Shown here in pieces: positions 34,963 through 47,135 of a stretch of DNA of 64,000 nt (within the stretch, counting starts at the first letter, position 1; each line of letters starts with the position of its first letter). The DNA comes from Micromonospora zamorensis (lineage in GTDB: Bacteria > Actinomycetota > Actinomycetes > Mycobacteriales > Micromonosporaceae). The position numbers and the translations under genes are program-made. The stretch lies in the NCBI RefSeq assembly GCF_900090275.1, contig NZ_LT607755.1, positions 5,394,001 through 5,458,000 on the forward strand, written 5' to 3'. The notes beneath the pieces are model-generated. The model was not told the DNA's origin and ran no database searches. It saw only the letters and a list, made by a program, of their open reading frames with translations.

Positions 34963-35283
34963 ATGACATCGACCACCGCTCCCCACGCCCCGTACAAGCA
35001 GCTCCGGCGACCCACCACCGACCGCATGGTCGCGGGGGTCGCCAGCGGCGTCGGCCGCTACTTCGCCATCGATCCCACACTGGTCCGGGTGCTCTTCGCG
35101 GTCAGCGGCCTGCTCACCGGCGGGCTGGCGCTGTTCGCGTACCCGATCATGTGGTTCCTGATGCCGGAGGAGCCCACCGGCGCGCCGGCCTGGCCGCACC
35201 CGGCGGGCACCGCGCCGCAGCCCACCGCCCCGACGCCGCCCTACCCGCCGACGACCCCGTTCAACACGCCGCCGGCCGCCTGA
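34963..35283 (+). CDS. Small PspC-domain protein
   Basis: A 106-residue protein. The PspC domain covers about residues 12-70 (LRRPTTDRMVAGVASGVGRY, then a membrane helix ending YPIMWFLMPEE), and a Pro/Thr/Ala-rich tail follows. Such proteins are tied to phage-shock or envelope-stress responses. It is the third PspC-domain protein in the window, the others being the kinase at 25643 and the protein at 27063, and the only one without extra domains. It ends seven bases from the convergent guaA stop, with no room for a separate terminator. Confidence 0.88.
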   Translation: MTSTTAPHAPYKQLRRPTTDRMVAGVASGVGRYFAIDPTLVRVLFAVSGLLTGGLALFAYPIMWFLMPEEPTGAPAWPHPAGTAPQPTAPTPPYPPTTPFNTPPAA

Positions 35284-35290
35284 GCGGCGC

Positions 35291-36847
<1,557 letters not shown>

Positions 36848-36913
36848 GTGCGCAAATCCTACCGACAGTCACGGCCGCGCCCGGCACCGGCTCGCCCCCC
36901 GCGCCCGCCGGCC

Positions 36914-38611
36914 TCACTGCCGCAGCGCGCCCGGGGCGTCCGTCGGCACCGCCGGGTGGTGCGGGGGTACGGGTGCCAGCCGGCGGTACGGGGACCCGAG
37001 CGTCGGTCGGGGGTCCTCCTCGCCCCGGTTGGGCCAGAAGGACATCGCCCGTTCCGCCTGCGCGGTGATCGTCAGCGACGGGTTCACGCCGAGGTTGGCC
37101 GAGACCGCAGCGCCGTCGACGACGTGCAGCCCGGGGTGTCCGTACACCCGGTGCCAGGGGTCGACCACCCCGTCGGCCGGGGTGGCGCCGATGGGCGCCC
37201 CGCCGAGGATGTGCGCGGTCACCGGGATGTCGAACGGCTCGGTGAGTGAGCCGCCGGGGGTGCCGCCGATCTCGTCGGCGAGCAGTCGGGCCGCGGTGTT
37301 GCCGGCCGGGATCCAGGTCGGGCTCGGGGTGCCGTGGCCCGGGCCGGTGACCAGTCGACGACCGAACAGGCCGCGCCGCCACCGGGTGGTCAGGGAGTTG
37401 TCCACCGACTGCATCACCAGGGCGATCACCGTCCGCTCCGACCAGCCGCGCACGGACAGCATCCGGGCGGCCAGCCGTGGCTGGCGCACGATGCTGCCCA
37501 GCCAGCGGCGTACCCGGTGGGGACCGCCGTCGACCAGCAGCGACTGGAGCAGCCCCATCGCGTTGGAGCCGCGCCCGTAGCGGACCGGTTCGATGTGGGT
37601 CTGCGGGTCGGGGTGGAACGAGCTGGTGATCGCCACGCCGTCGGTGAAGTCCAGCCCTTCGGCCCGGGCCTGCTGGCGTGCCACCGAGGCACCCAGGATC
37701 GCCTCCGAGTTGGTCCGGGTCAGCTCGCCCAGGCGGGGCGAGAGCCCGGGCAGCACGCCGTCGTCCTTCATCGCGTGCAGCAGCCGTTGGGTGCCGAGCG
37801 CTCCGGCGGCGAACACCACCTGGTCAGCGTGGATCACCTGGCGTCGGTGACGCACCCAGGCGCCGGTGCGGACGGTGTGCACCTCGTACCCGCCCTCCGC
37901 GGCGGGTTTGACGGCAGTCACAGTGGTCAGCGGGTGCACGACGGCGCCCAGTCGCTCGGCGAGCCAGAGATAGTTCTTGACCAGGGTGTTCTTCGCACCG
38001 TGCCGGCAGCCGGTCATGCACCCGCCGCAGTGCGAGCAGCCGGTGCGCTCCGGGCCGGCGCCGCCGAAGTACGGGTCGGCGACCCGCTCGCCGGGGCGGC
38101 CGATGTGCACGCCCACCGGGGTGGCGTGGAAGGTGTGCCCCACCCCCATCCGCTCGGCCACCGCCCGCATGGCACGGTCCGCGCCGGTGTTCACCGGGTA
38201 CGTGGTGACGCCGAGCATCCGCTTCGCCTGGTCGTAGTGGCGGGCCAACTCGTCGCGCCAGTCGGTGATGTCCCGCCACTGTGGGTCGGTGTAGAAGGGC
38301 GGCAGCGGCTCGTAGAGGGTGTTCGCGTAGACCAGTGAGCCGCCGCCCACCCCGGCTCCGGAGAGCACCAGCACACCACCGCCGGAGCGCTTCGCGGCCG
38401 GGCGGAGCAGGGTGATCCGCTGGATGCCGTAGCAGCCCAGTTTCGGCGCCCACAGGAACCGGCGGGCACGCCAGGACGTCTGCGGGAACTCGTCGTCGGC
38501 GAAGCGTCGGCCGGCTTCCAGCACAGCGACGGAGTAGCCCTTTTCGGAGAGGCGGAGCGCGGTGACGCTGCCGCCGAAGCCGGACCCGATGACGACCACG
38601 TCATACCGCAT
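36914..38611 (-). CDS. GMC-family FAD oxidoreductase, cholesterol-oxidase-like
   Basis: A 565-residue flavoprotein. The FAD Rossmann motif is at residues 9-14 (VVIGSGFGGSVTALRL), and the C-terminal GMC segment is HVVDGAAVSANLGVNPSLTI. A Cys-rich stretch near residue 190 (CSHCGGCMTGCRHGAKNTL) is typical of the mycobacterial ChoD-type branch and may be structural or metal-binding. No signal peptide is seen, so it is likely cytoplasmic or membrane-associated. The ATG at 38611 gives the canonical MRYDVVVIG start; the open frame further upstream lacks family match. Position between guaA and guaB3 also recalls choD in M. tuberculosis. The substrate may be a sterol or another alcohol. Confidence 0.88.
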   Translation of the reverse strand: MRYDVVVIGSGFGGSVTALRLSEKGYSVAVLEAGRRFADDEFPQTSWRARRFLWAPKLGCYGIQRITLLRPAAKRSGGGVLVLSGAGVGGGSLVYANTLYEPLPPFYTDPQWRDITDWRDELARHYDQAKRMLGVTTYPVNTGADRAMRAVAERMGVGHTFHATPVGVHIGRPGERVADPYFGGAGPERTGCSHCGGCMTGCRHGAKNTLVKNYLWLAERLGAVVHPLTTVTAVKPAAEGGYEVHTVRTGAWVRHRRQVIHADQVVFAAGALGTQRLLHAMKDDGVLPGLSPRLGELTRTNSEAILGASVARQQARAEGLDFTDGVAITSSFHPDPQTHIEPVRYGRGSNAMGLLQSLLVDGGPHRVRRWLGSIVRQPRLAARMLSVRGWSERTVIALVMQSVDNSLTTRWRRGLFGRRLVTGPGHGTPSPTWIPAGNTAARLLADEIGGTPGGSLTEPFDIPVTAHILGGAPIGATPADGVVDPWHRVYGHPGLHVVDGAAVSANLGVNPSLTITAQAERAMSFWPNRGEEDPRPTLGSPYRRLAPVPPHHPAVPTDAPGALRQ

Positions 38612-38757
38612 GGATGCATCATTACTCGCCAGTAGCGCTCGCGCTAGCGCCCGATTTCGCGCGATCATGCTCCGGCCGACCGACCCGGCGCCTTCCGGCC
38701 GCAACCCGGAGCACCCGTCGGAGCGTTGTTCACCAGACGGGTGGAGGGAATTTTCAG

Positions 38758-39876
38758 ATGATCCTCGGGTCGATGGCACCGCGCCGACGGTGGTTGCTGC
38801 TGGGGTTGACGGCCCTCGCAGCCGTCGCGCTGATCGCGGCCGGGGCGGTGGTGATCACCCGGCTGACCAGCGACAACAAGCCGGGCGGCGCTCCGGTGGC
38901 CGGCTCGCCGACGCCGACGCCGATTCCGACGCCCACCCCGAGCCCCAGCGGCCCACCGCCGGGCGCGGACATCACCGGCCCGCTCAACCTGCTGCTGGTC
39001 GGTGTGGACACCCGGGTCAGCGTGCCCGGATGGGAACCGCACTCGGACGCCGTGCTGGTCCTGCACGTGCCGAAGGGGTTGGGCCAGGCGTACCTCTTCT
39101 CGCTCCCCCGCGACCTGCTGGTGGACATCCCGGCGTTCCCGAAGGCCGGCTACAAGGGCGGCAAGACCAAGCTCACCCACGCGATGAGCTTCGGCAGCCG
39201 GGTGCCGGGCAAACCCAAGGAGCCGAGCACCGCCCAGGGGTACGAGCTGCTGCGCAGCACGGTCGCCGGGTACACCGGGCTGCGGATCGACGCCGGTGCG
39301 GTGCTCACGTTCAACGGGTTCGACAAGCTGGTCAACGCGCTGGGCGGGGTGGACATCTACGTCGACCAGCGGGTCGAGTCGATGCACCGCCGACCGGACG
39401 GCAAATACCGGGAGAGCGTGCCGGGCGGTTACACCGGTCCGCAGCAGGTCTACGAGAAGGGCGAGCAGCACCTCAACGGCTGGCAGGCACTGGACTACGC
39501 GCGGCAGCGCTACATCCCCGGCGGCGACTACGCCCGGCAGCGTCACCAGCAGCAACTGATCAAGGCGATGACCAGCAAGATCCTGGACGAGGGCCTGGCC
39601 CGGCAACCGGAGCGGGTCGACCAGGTCGTCGCGGCGCTGGGTAACACGCTGATCTACGTGGGTGGGCGGCGGATCGTCGACATCGCGTACGCCCTCGGTG
39701 GGATGCCGGAGAACAAGTTCGTGCTCGTCGGCCTGCCCGGGTCCGGCGTCGGCAAGGGCAGCGCCTACCGCGGCGAACAGCTCACCGCCGTCGGCCGGAA
39801 GTTCATCACCGAACTCCGCGCCGGCCGCGCCGACGCCTACCTTGCCGCCAACCCCACCCTGGTCGTCAAGAACTGA
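38758..39876 (+). CDS. LytR-CpsA-Psr family wall-polymer transferase
   Basis: A 372-residue type II membrane protein. It has a short basic start, one helix (LLLGLTALAAVALIAAGAVV, about residues 12-32), a Pro/Thr linker (about 45-65), then the LCP domain. Conserved points include the Asp in DAVLVLHVPK, the Arg-Asp in LFSLPRDLLVDIP, GGVDIYVDQRV, and the paired Arg in LDYARQRYIPGGDYARQRHQ. LCP enzymes attach polymers such as teichoic acid or arabinogalactan to peptidoglycan. The ATG at 38758 is chosen for GGAGGG upstream and its signal-anchor fit. It is divergent from the GMC gene and convergent with the M1 peptidases. Confidence 0.92.
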   Translation: MILGSMAPRRRWLLLGLTALAAVALIAAGAVVITRLTSDNKPGGAPVAGSPTPTPIPTPTPSPSGPPPGADITGPLNLLLVGVDTRVSVPGWEPHSDAVLVLHVPKGLGQAYLFSLPRDLLVDIPAFPKAGYKGGKTKLTHAMSFGSRVPGKPKEPSTAQGYELLRSTVAGYTGLRIDAGAVLTFNGFDKLVNALGGVDIYVDQRVESMHRRPDGKYRESVPGGYTGPQQVYEKGEQHLNGWQALDYARQRYIPGGDYARQRHQQQLIKAMTSKILDEGLARQPERVDQVVAALGNTLIYVGGRRIVDIAYALGGMPENKFVLVGLPGSGVGKGSAYRGEQLTAVGRKFITELRAGRADAYLAANPTLVVKN

Positions 39877-39882
39877 CCCCGC

Positions 39883-41340
39883 TCAGAGCCGCTTGGGCAG
39901 GGCCGGCTTCTTCGTGCCGTACAACCAGGCGTCGAAGAGCGCGTCGAGCTGCTTGCCGGAGACGCGCTCGGCGAGGGCGACGAACTCCGCAGTGGTGGCG
40001 GTGCCGTTGCGCTTCTCCGCCGCCCAGGTCTTGACGATCTCGAAGAACGCCTTGTCGCCCACAGCCACCCGCAGGGCGTGCAGGGTCATGCCGCCGCGCT
40101 GGTAGACAGACTCGCTGAACAACTCCTTGGCACCAGGCTTGCCCGGCGGCGTCTTCCACACCTGAGCGGACATCCGGGCGTACCGGTTGTCGAAGGCCTC
40201 CTTGGCCGTGTACGTCCTGGTGTGCTCGGCCCAGAGCCACTCCGCGTACGTCGCGAAGCCCTCGTTGAGCCAGATGTCCTCCCACCTGGCCAGCGCGACA
40301 CTGTCACCGAACCACTGGTGCGCCAGCTCGTGCGCGACCACCTCGGTGTTCTCGCCCTGTCGGAAGAAGCCGGCGGAGTAGACCGGGCGGCTCTGCGTCT
40401 CCAGGGCGTACGAGATCCGGCTGTCGGTGACCACCACACCGCCGTACGCGTCGAACGGGTACGGCCCGAACACGCTCTCCAGGTAGTCGGCCACCTTGAC
40501 GGTCTGGGCGATCGACGTGTCGGCCGCGCCCTTGGCCACGTTGGTGGCGACCGCGTTGTAGACCGGGCGGCCCTTGTGCTCGCCGGTGGTGATCCGGAAC
40601 TTGCCGATCACCAGTGTGCTCAGGTAACTGGCCATCGGCGACTTCTCCGACCACTTCCAGGTGGTCCAGCCGTCCTTGCTGGCCTTGCCGCCCGGCACGC
40701 CGTTGCTGACCGCGGTCAGACCGTCGGGCACTGTGACCTCGAAGTCGTACGCCGCCTTGTCGGACGGGTGGTCGTTGACCGGGTACCAGGTGCTGGCCGA
40801 CTCGGGCTGACCCAGGGCGATGGCACCGTCCGGGGTGTGCAGGAACCCGCCCTCACCGAGCGTCTCGTTCTTCAGCGGCTTCGGCACACCCTCGTAGGTG
40901 ACCTCGGCGACGAACCCGTTGCCGTTGATCAGGCCGGAGGCCGGCTTGACCACCAGCTCGTTCCGCTTCCGCTCATGGGTGGCCGGCGCGCCGTCCACGG
41001 TGACCGTGGTGACCGTCAGGCCGGCCAGGTCGAGGTTGAACGTCGACAGGTCGGTCGTCGCGGTGGCCTGCACCGTGGTCGTACCGGTCAACCGGTCCTT
41101 CGCCGGGTCGTAGCGCACCTTGACCGTGTACCGCCCGACGTCGTAGCCGCCGTTGCCGTAGGTCGGGAAGTAGGCGTCCCCGACCCCCTCGGCACCGGCG
41201 GTGAACGTCCGTGCCGGGGTGGGCGACGCGCTCGGCGCCGACGCCGCCTCCGGGGCCGACGAGTCGCATCCGGACAGTGCGAGCGCCCCGGTCACCAGCA
41301 GACCGACGCCCATCCGTAGGTCGTGCCGCGTCACCCGCAT
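39883..41340 (-). CDS. M1 family metallopeptidase lipoprotein, copy 1
   Basis: A 485-residue exported zinc aminopeptidase-like protein. The lipoprotein signal has Cys25 in LALSGC, followed by a Ser/Ala/Pro linker. The N-terminal beta domain carries YDVGRYTVKVRYDPAKDRLTG. The catalytic domain has the zinc motif HELAHQWFGD (near residue 335) and the third ligand Glu in WLNEGFATYAEWLW. All metal ligands are present. It is about half the length of full-size M1 enzymes, lacking the C-terminal helical domain, as in other actinobacterial short forms. The ATG at 41340 is used. A paralogue follows at 41451. Confidence 0.92.
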   Translation of the reverse strand: MRVTRHDLRMGVGLLVTGALALSGCDSSAPEAASAPSASPTPARTFTAGAEGVGDAYFPTYGNGGYDVGRYTVKVRYDPAKDRLTGTTTVQATATTDLSTFNLDLAGLTVTTVTVDGAPATHERKRNELVVKPASGLINGNGFVAEVTYEGVPKPLKNETLGEGGFLHTPDGAIALGQPESASTWYPVNDHPSDKAAYDFEVTVPDGLTAVSNGVPGGKASKDGWTTWKWSEKSPMASYLSTLVIGKFRITTGEHKGRPVYNAVATNVAKGAADTSIAQTVKVADYLESVFGPYPFDAYGGVVVTDSRISYALETQSRPVYSAGFFRQGENTEVVAHELAHQWFGDSVALARWEDIWLNEGFATYAEWLWAEHTRTYTAKEAFDNRYARMSAQVWKTPPGKPGAKELFSESVYQRGGMTLHALRVAVGDKAFFEIVKTWAAEKRNGTATTAEFVALAERVSGKQLDALFDAWLYGTKKPALPKRL

Positions 41341-41450
41341 CTCGAACCCTCCCCGGTACGGTCGCGGTGACGGCGTCCACCGCTCCGCGCGCACGGACGG
41401 TCCCCCGCCGTCCGCAGGCGGGAGCATATCGACCGGCCATCACGGCTCCG

Positions 41451-42872
41451 TCACGGCAGTGTGGGCGCTGATCCACCCACCAACCAGGCATCGAAGAGCG
41501 GTCGAAGCTGCCGACCCGCCACCCGCTCGGCCAGCGCGACAAGGTCCGAGGTGGTCGCGTTGCCCGCCGCCTGCTCGCTGGTCCAGGTCCGCAGGAGGCG
41601 GAAGAACGTGTCGTCACCGACGGTCCGGCGCAGCGCGTGCACCGCGAGTGCCCCCCGCTTGTAGACGGCCGTGCCGAACATCGACTCCCGGCCCGGCTCG
41701 ACCGACGGCTGCGACCAGTCGGTCGCCGCGTACTGGAGCTCGAAGTTGCGTTGCGCGGTCCGGCCGCCGTCGTGCTCCTCCCACAGCCACTCCGCGTAGC
41801 TGGCGAAGCCCTCGTTGAGCCAGATGTCGCTCCACCTGGTCAGCGACACACTGTCGCCGAACCACTGGTGGGCCAGCTCGTGCGCCACCACGCTCGGGTT
41901 GGGTTGGTCGTCCGCGAAGAATGCGGGCCCGTAGACCGGGCGGGACTGGGTCTCCAGCGCGTACCCGATCCGGTCGTCGGCGACCACGATCCCGCCGTAC
42001 GAGTCGAACGGGTACGGGCCGAACCGGCTGGCCAGGAAGTCGACGATCGCCCCGGTGCGGGCCAGTGAGCTGGCCGCGCCGCCGTTCGCGGGCAGGCTCG
42101 CCGCCACCGCCGTGACCATCGGTCGGCCGGCGTGCGTGCCGGTCACCACCCGGTAGTCGCCGATCACCAGGGTGCTCAGGTAACTGGCCATCGGGGCGCG
42201 CTCCGACCAGTGCCAGGTGGTCCAGCCGTCGGCGCTGCTCTTCGGGCCGGGCACACCGTTGCTCAGTGCGGCCAGGCCGTCCGGGACGGTCACCGCCAGG
42301 TCGTAGGTGGCCTTGTCCGACGGGTGGTCGTTGACCGGGAACCAGGTGGCGGCCGAGTCGGGTTGGCCGAGCGCGACAGCGCCGTCGGCGGTGTGCAGGA
42401 AACCCCCGCTGCCCAACGACCCGTCGACCACAGCCGTGGGCACACCCGCGTAGTCGACCGCCACGGTGAACTGCCGGCCGCGCGGGAGCCCGGCGCGCGG
42501 GGTCACCACCAGCTCGCCGTCGCCGCGCCGGTGGTCGGCTCGTGCGTCGGCAACGGTGACCGCGCTGACGGTCAGTCCGGCCAGGTCCAGGTTGAACCGG
42601 GACAGGTCCTGGGTGGCCGTGGCCGTGATGACGGCGCGACCGGTCAGCCGGTCCGTCGACGGGTCGTAGCGGACGTCGAGGTCGTAGTGCGAGACGTCGT
42701 AGCCGCCGTTGCCGCGCCCCGGCACGTACGGGTCGCCCGAGTCGGCCGCGCCGGGGCGGAACCCGTCGCTGTCGCCCGTACAGCCGGTCGTGGCCAGTCC
42801 GACGACGCAGGTCAGCGTGGCGGCGATGGCGGTCAACCGACTGCCGGCCGATCTCCGTCCGGTCCGGACCAT
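41451..42872 (-). CDS. M1 family metallopeptidase lipoprotein, copy 2
   Basis: A 473-residue paralogue of the preceding gene's product, sharing NGGYDVSHYDLDVRYDPSTD, HELAHQWFGDSVSLTRWSDI and WLNEGFASYAEWLW with it at the same spacing. The zinc ligands are intact. The signal peptide ends near TTGC (Cys31), a weaker lipobox than in copy 1. The ATG at 42872 is chosen because AGGGGG is well placed; a GTG two codons upstream is the alternative. About 110 bases separate it from copy 1, so the two may form one operon that arose by tandem duplication. Both probably degrade extracellular peptides. Confidence 0.92.
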   Translation of the reverse strand: MVRTGRRSAGSRLTAIAATLTCVVGLATTGCTGDSDGFRPGAADSGDPYVPGRGNGGYDVSHYDLDVRYDPSTDRLTGRAVITATATQDLSRFNLDLAGLTVSAVTVADARADHRRGDGELVVTPRAGLPRGRQFTVAVDYAGVPTAVVDGSLGSGGFLHTADGAVALGQPDSAATWFPVNDHPSDKATYDLAVTVPDGLAALSNGVPGPKSSADGWTTWHWSERAPMASYLSTLVIGDYRVVTGTHAGRPMVTAVAASLPANGGAASSLARTGAIVDFLASRFGPYPFDSYGGIVVADDRIGYALETQSRPVYGPAFFADDQPNPSVVAHELAHQWFGDSVSLTRWSDIWLNEGFASYAEWLWEEHDGGRTAQRNFELQYAATDWSQPSVEPGRESMFGTAVYKRGALAVHALRRTVGDDTFFRLLRTWTSEQAAGNATTSDLVALAERVAGRQLRPLFDAWLVGGSAPTLP

Positions 42873-42938
42873 GCACACCCCCTGCGGTACCTCCGGTGAG
42901 GACGAGCGTAGTCAGCGCCGCAGGCGACGCGGTCCGTA

Positions 42939-42981
42939 TTGACGATCATCAGTAACTTTCGTTGAATCAAACAAAAGTTAC
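42939..42981 (+). promoter_or_regulatory. Candidate promoter overlapped by an operator palindrome
   Basis: TTGACG (42939-42944) and TTGAAT (42962-42967) are 17 bases apart. An inverted repeat, GTAACTTT (42952-42959) with AAAGTTAC (42974-42981), overlaps the spacer and -10, as expected for a repressor. Further CTTTC-like words follow at 42994-43008. The arrangement points to the sugar isomerase-like gene at 43057. Confidence 0.45.
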
Positions 42982-43056
42982 CATCGATCGATACTTTCTT
43001 TCGACTTTGACCGACGTTAGTGTCGATCTCCGACCACCGTCGCGAAAGGTGGAACC

Positions 43057-44166
43057 ATGCCAGACCACACCGCACCCGACGCCACCCCCACCGGCCGACT
43101 CAGCCGTCGGTCCCTGCTCGCCGCGTCCGCCGGCGCAGCCGCCGCGATCGGCGCGGCCGGCCTACCGGTCCTCGCCACCGGCACCCCCGCGCTCGCCAAA
43201 CCCAAGAGCAAGCTGCGGGTCGAGCCGCTGATCCCGGCGAAGAACCGCGGCATCATCCTCTACAGCGTCCGTGACCGGATCACCGCCGCGCCCGACGACA
43301 GTGGAGTGCCCTACGGTTTCGAGCGCGTCCTCGCCCGGCTCGCCGAGATCGGCTACAAGGAGATCGAGTTCGCCGGCTACACGCAGAGCACCGAGATCCT
43401 CGGCCGGCAGATCACCCCCACCGAGATCCGCAAGATCCTCGACGACAACGGTCTGGTGGCCAACGGCACCCACGCCTCGATCCAGCCGGCCACCTTCCAG
43501 CAGCAGCTCGACATCGCCCAGGAACTCGGCATGAAGAACATCGGCACCGGCAGCGACCCGACCAGCAGCGCGTACAAGGCCGAGTGGGACGCCGCCGCCG
43601 ACATCTGGAACGAGCTGGGCCGGCAGGCCCGGGCCCGGGGCATGCGGCTGTACACGCACAACCACGACGCCGCGTACAGCTTCCTGATCGACCGTGGCCC
43701 GCGCGACGCGCAGGGCCGGCAGACCCGGTCGTCCGGCATCCGCCGGCTGGAGTACTTCTTCGAGATCACCGACCCGCGGTACGTCTTCTTCGAGCTCGAC
43801 ATCTACTGGGCCTACGTGGCCCGCTACAAGCACCAGAAGTACGTCGACCCGGCCGGCCAGGAAGTGACCGACCTGTTCGACCCGATCCTCACCGTGGCCG
43901 ACCGGACCACCCGGTTCCCGCTCTTCCACGCCAAGGACGGCGACCGGGACACCAGCGTTCCCAACGGATACCAGATGACCCCGCTGGGCGAGGGTGACCT
44001 CAACTTCCAGCAGTTCTTCCAGACCATCGGCGAGCGGAACTTCCACCACGCCAACTGGGAGATGGACACCGCCCCCGGCGGTGCCGACAACAAGGGCCAG
44101 TCACTGGACTTCGCGGCGACCAGCTACCGCAACATGTCCGACCTGACCATCTACCTGGACAAGTGA
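43057..44166 (+). CDS. Tat-exported sugar phosphate isomerase/epimerase-like protein
   Basis: A 369-residue protein of the AP-endonuclease-2/xylose-isomerase-like TIM barrel family. It has a twin-arginine signal (SRRSLLAASAGAAAAIGAAG, Arg17-Arg18), so it should be folded before export. Barrel landmarks include GRGIILYSVRDR-like GIILYSVRDRI, LAEIGYKEIEFAGY, THASIQPATFQQQLDIAQEL, and the metal-site-like YTHNHDAAYSF and FFELDIYWAY. The function may be cleavage or epimerisation of a carbohydrate outside the cell; no substrate is known. The start has GAAAGGTGG upstream. A terminator at 44187 shows it is a single-gene transcript. Confidence 0.87.
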   Translation: MPDHTAPDATPTGRLSRRSLLAASAGAAAAIGAAGLPVLATGTPALAKPKSKLRVEPLIPAKNRGIILYSVRDRITAAPDDSGVPYGFERVLARLAEIGYKEIEFAGYTQSTEILGRQITPTEIRKILDDNGLVANGTHASIQPATFQQQLDIAQELGMKNIGTGSDPTSSAYKAEWDAAADIWNELGRQARARGMRLYTHNHDAAYSFLIDRGPRDAQGRQTRSSGIRRLEYFFEITDPRYVFFELDIYWAYVARYKHQKYVDPAGQEVTDLFDPILTVADRTTRFPLFHAKDGDRDTSVPNGYQMTPLGEGDLNFQQFFQTIGERNFHHANWEMDTAPGGADNKGQSLDFAATSYRNMSDLTIYLDK

Positions 44167-44186
44167 CTCCCGGCTGACGCGACGAA

Positions 44187-44216
44187 GGCCGGCCCCGCAG
44201 CACCGCGGGGCCGGCC
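44187..44216. terminator. Bidirectional terminator
   Basis: A perfect 12-base-pair stem (44187-44198 with 44205-44216) with a six-base loop between the convergent isomerase-like gene and guaB3. Confidence 0.85.
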
Positions 44217-44237
44217 GTCCGGCGTCTGAGAGAAGGG

Positions 44238-45356
44238 TCAGCGGTCGAGGACCAGGCCGACCTTCTGGAACTCCTTCAGGTCGCGGTAACCGCACTTGGC
44301 CATCGCCCGACGCAGCCCACCGAACAGGTTGAGCTGGCCGTCGGCCTCGTCAGCCGGCCCGAAGAGCAGCTCCTCCATCGAACCGAGCGGCTCACCGGCA
44401 ACCTCGAACGCGCCCCGAGGCAGCGACGGGTGACTCGCCGCCGAGTGCCACCAGGCACCACCGGCGGGGGCCTCCTCGCAGAGCGACAGCGGCTCACCGA
44501 GCATCACCGCGTCCGCACCGCAGCCGAGCGCCTTGGCGATGTCACCCGAGGTCTGGATGTCACCGTCGGCGATGAGGTGCACGTACCGGCCGCCGGTCTC
44601 GTCCAGATAGTCGCGGCGGGCCGCCGCCGCATCCGCGATCGCGGTCGCCATCGGCACCCGGATCCCCAGCACCGACTCGGTGGTCGACCACTCGTCGCCA
44701 CCGATGCCCACGATGACCCCGGCCGCACCGGTACGCATCAGGTGCAGAGCGGTCTTGTAGTCCGTGCAACCGCCGACGATCACCGGCAGGTCGAGGTCGG
44801 CGATGAACTCCTTGAGGTTCAACGGCTCATCGGTGGTCGACACGTGCTCGGCCGAGACGATGGTGCCCTGGATGACCAGGATGTCCACCCCGGCGTCCAG
44901 GATCACCGGAGCCAGCGCCAGGGTGTGCTGCGGGGAGACCCGCACCGCCACAGTGCCGCCACCGGCGCGCAGCTCACGAACCCGCTCGGCGATCAGGTCC
45001 GGACGGATCGGCTCGGCGTACACCTCCTGGAGCTTCTTGGTGGCGCGGGCGTCCTCATCGAGGCCGGCCAGCTCCTCCAGCACCTTGGTCGGGTTCTCGT
45101 AGCGGGTCCAGAGCCCCTCGACGTTGAGCACACCGAGGCCGCCGAGCTCACCGAGCCGCACCGCCGACGCCGGGCTCATGGTGGCGTCGGAGGGGTGGCC
45201 GACGCACGGGATACCGAACGGGTACGCGTCGAGCTGCCAGGAGGTGGAGACGTCGTCGACGTCCCTGGTCCGGCGGCTCGGCACGATGGCGATGTCGTCC
45301 AGGTGGTAGCCGCGCTGCGCGGTCTTGCCCAGCCCGATCTCGACCACGTCACGCAT
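44238..45356 (-). CDS. guaB3: GuaB3 family IMP dehydrogenase-related protein
   Basis: A 372-residue TIM-barrel protein of the IMP dehydrogenase/GMP reductase superfamily without CBS domains. The start MRDVVEIGLGKTAQRGYHLD and the segment LDDIAIVPSRRTRDVDDVS are those of the actinobacterial GuaB3 group. The loop that in IMPDH carries the catalytic Cys (CTT) reads IGGDEWSTTESVLGI here, with no Cys, so it is unlikely to be a normal IMPDH. Its reaction is not established. It follows guaB by 30 bases in the same direction, the usual guaB-guaB3 arrangement, and is probably co-transcribed. Confidence 0.94.
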   Translation of the reverse strand: MRDVVEIGLGKTAQRGYHLDDIAIVPSRRTRDVDDVSTSWQLDAYPFGIPCVGHPSDATMSPASAVRLGELGGLGVLNVEGLWTRYENPTKVLEELAGLDEDARATKKLQEVYAEPIRPDLIAERVRELRAGGGTVAVRVSPQHTLALAPVILDAGVDILVIQGTIVSAEHVSTTDEPLNLKEFIADLDLPVIVGGCTDYKTALHLMRTGAAGVIVGIGGDEWSTTESVLGIRVPMATAIADAAAARRDYLDETGGRYVHLIADGDIQTSGDIAKALGCGADAVMLGEPLSLCEEAPAGGAWWHSAASHPSLPRGAFEVAGEPLGSMEELLFGPADEADGQLNLFGGLRRAMAKCGYRDLKEFQKVGLVLDR

Positions 45357-45386
45357 GGGGGACTCCAGATGGTTGGGGGTGGTGGG

Positions 45387-46979
<1,593 letters not shown>

Positions 46980-47135
46980 TCAGCGAGGTGGCGCGGGCGG
47001 GCACCGGAGCGCGCCACGGTGCCGGCACGTCGCCTCATCGTACCCAGTGACCTGGGCGACCCGTCTGTGGCGGCCCGGCCCGGCGCACGGCCCGGGGGGC
47101 GGACGTCCGCGCCGCGTTGGGTCTACGGTGAAGGG

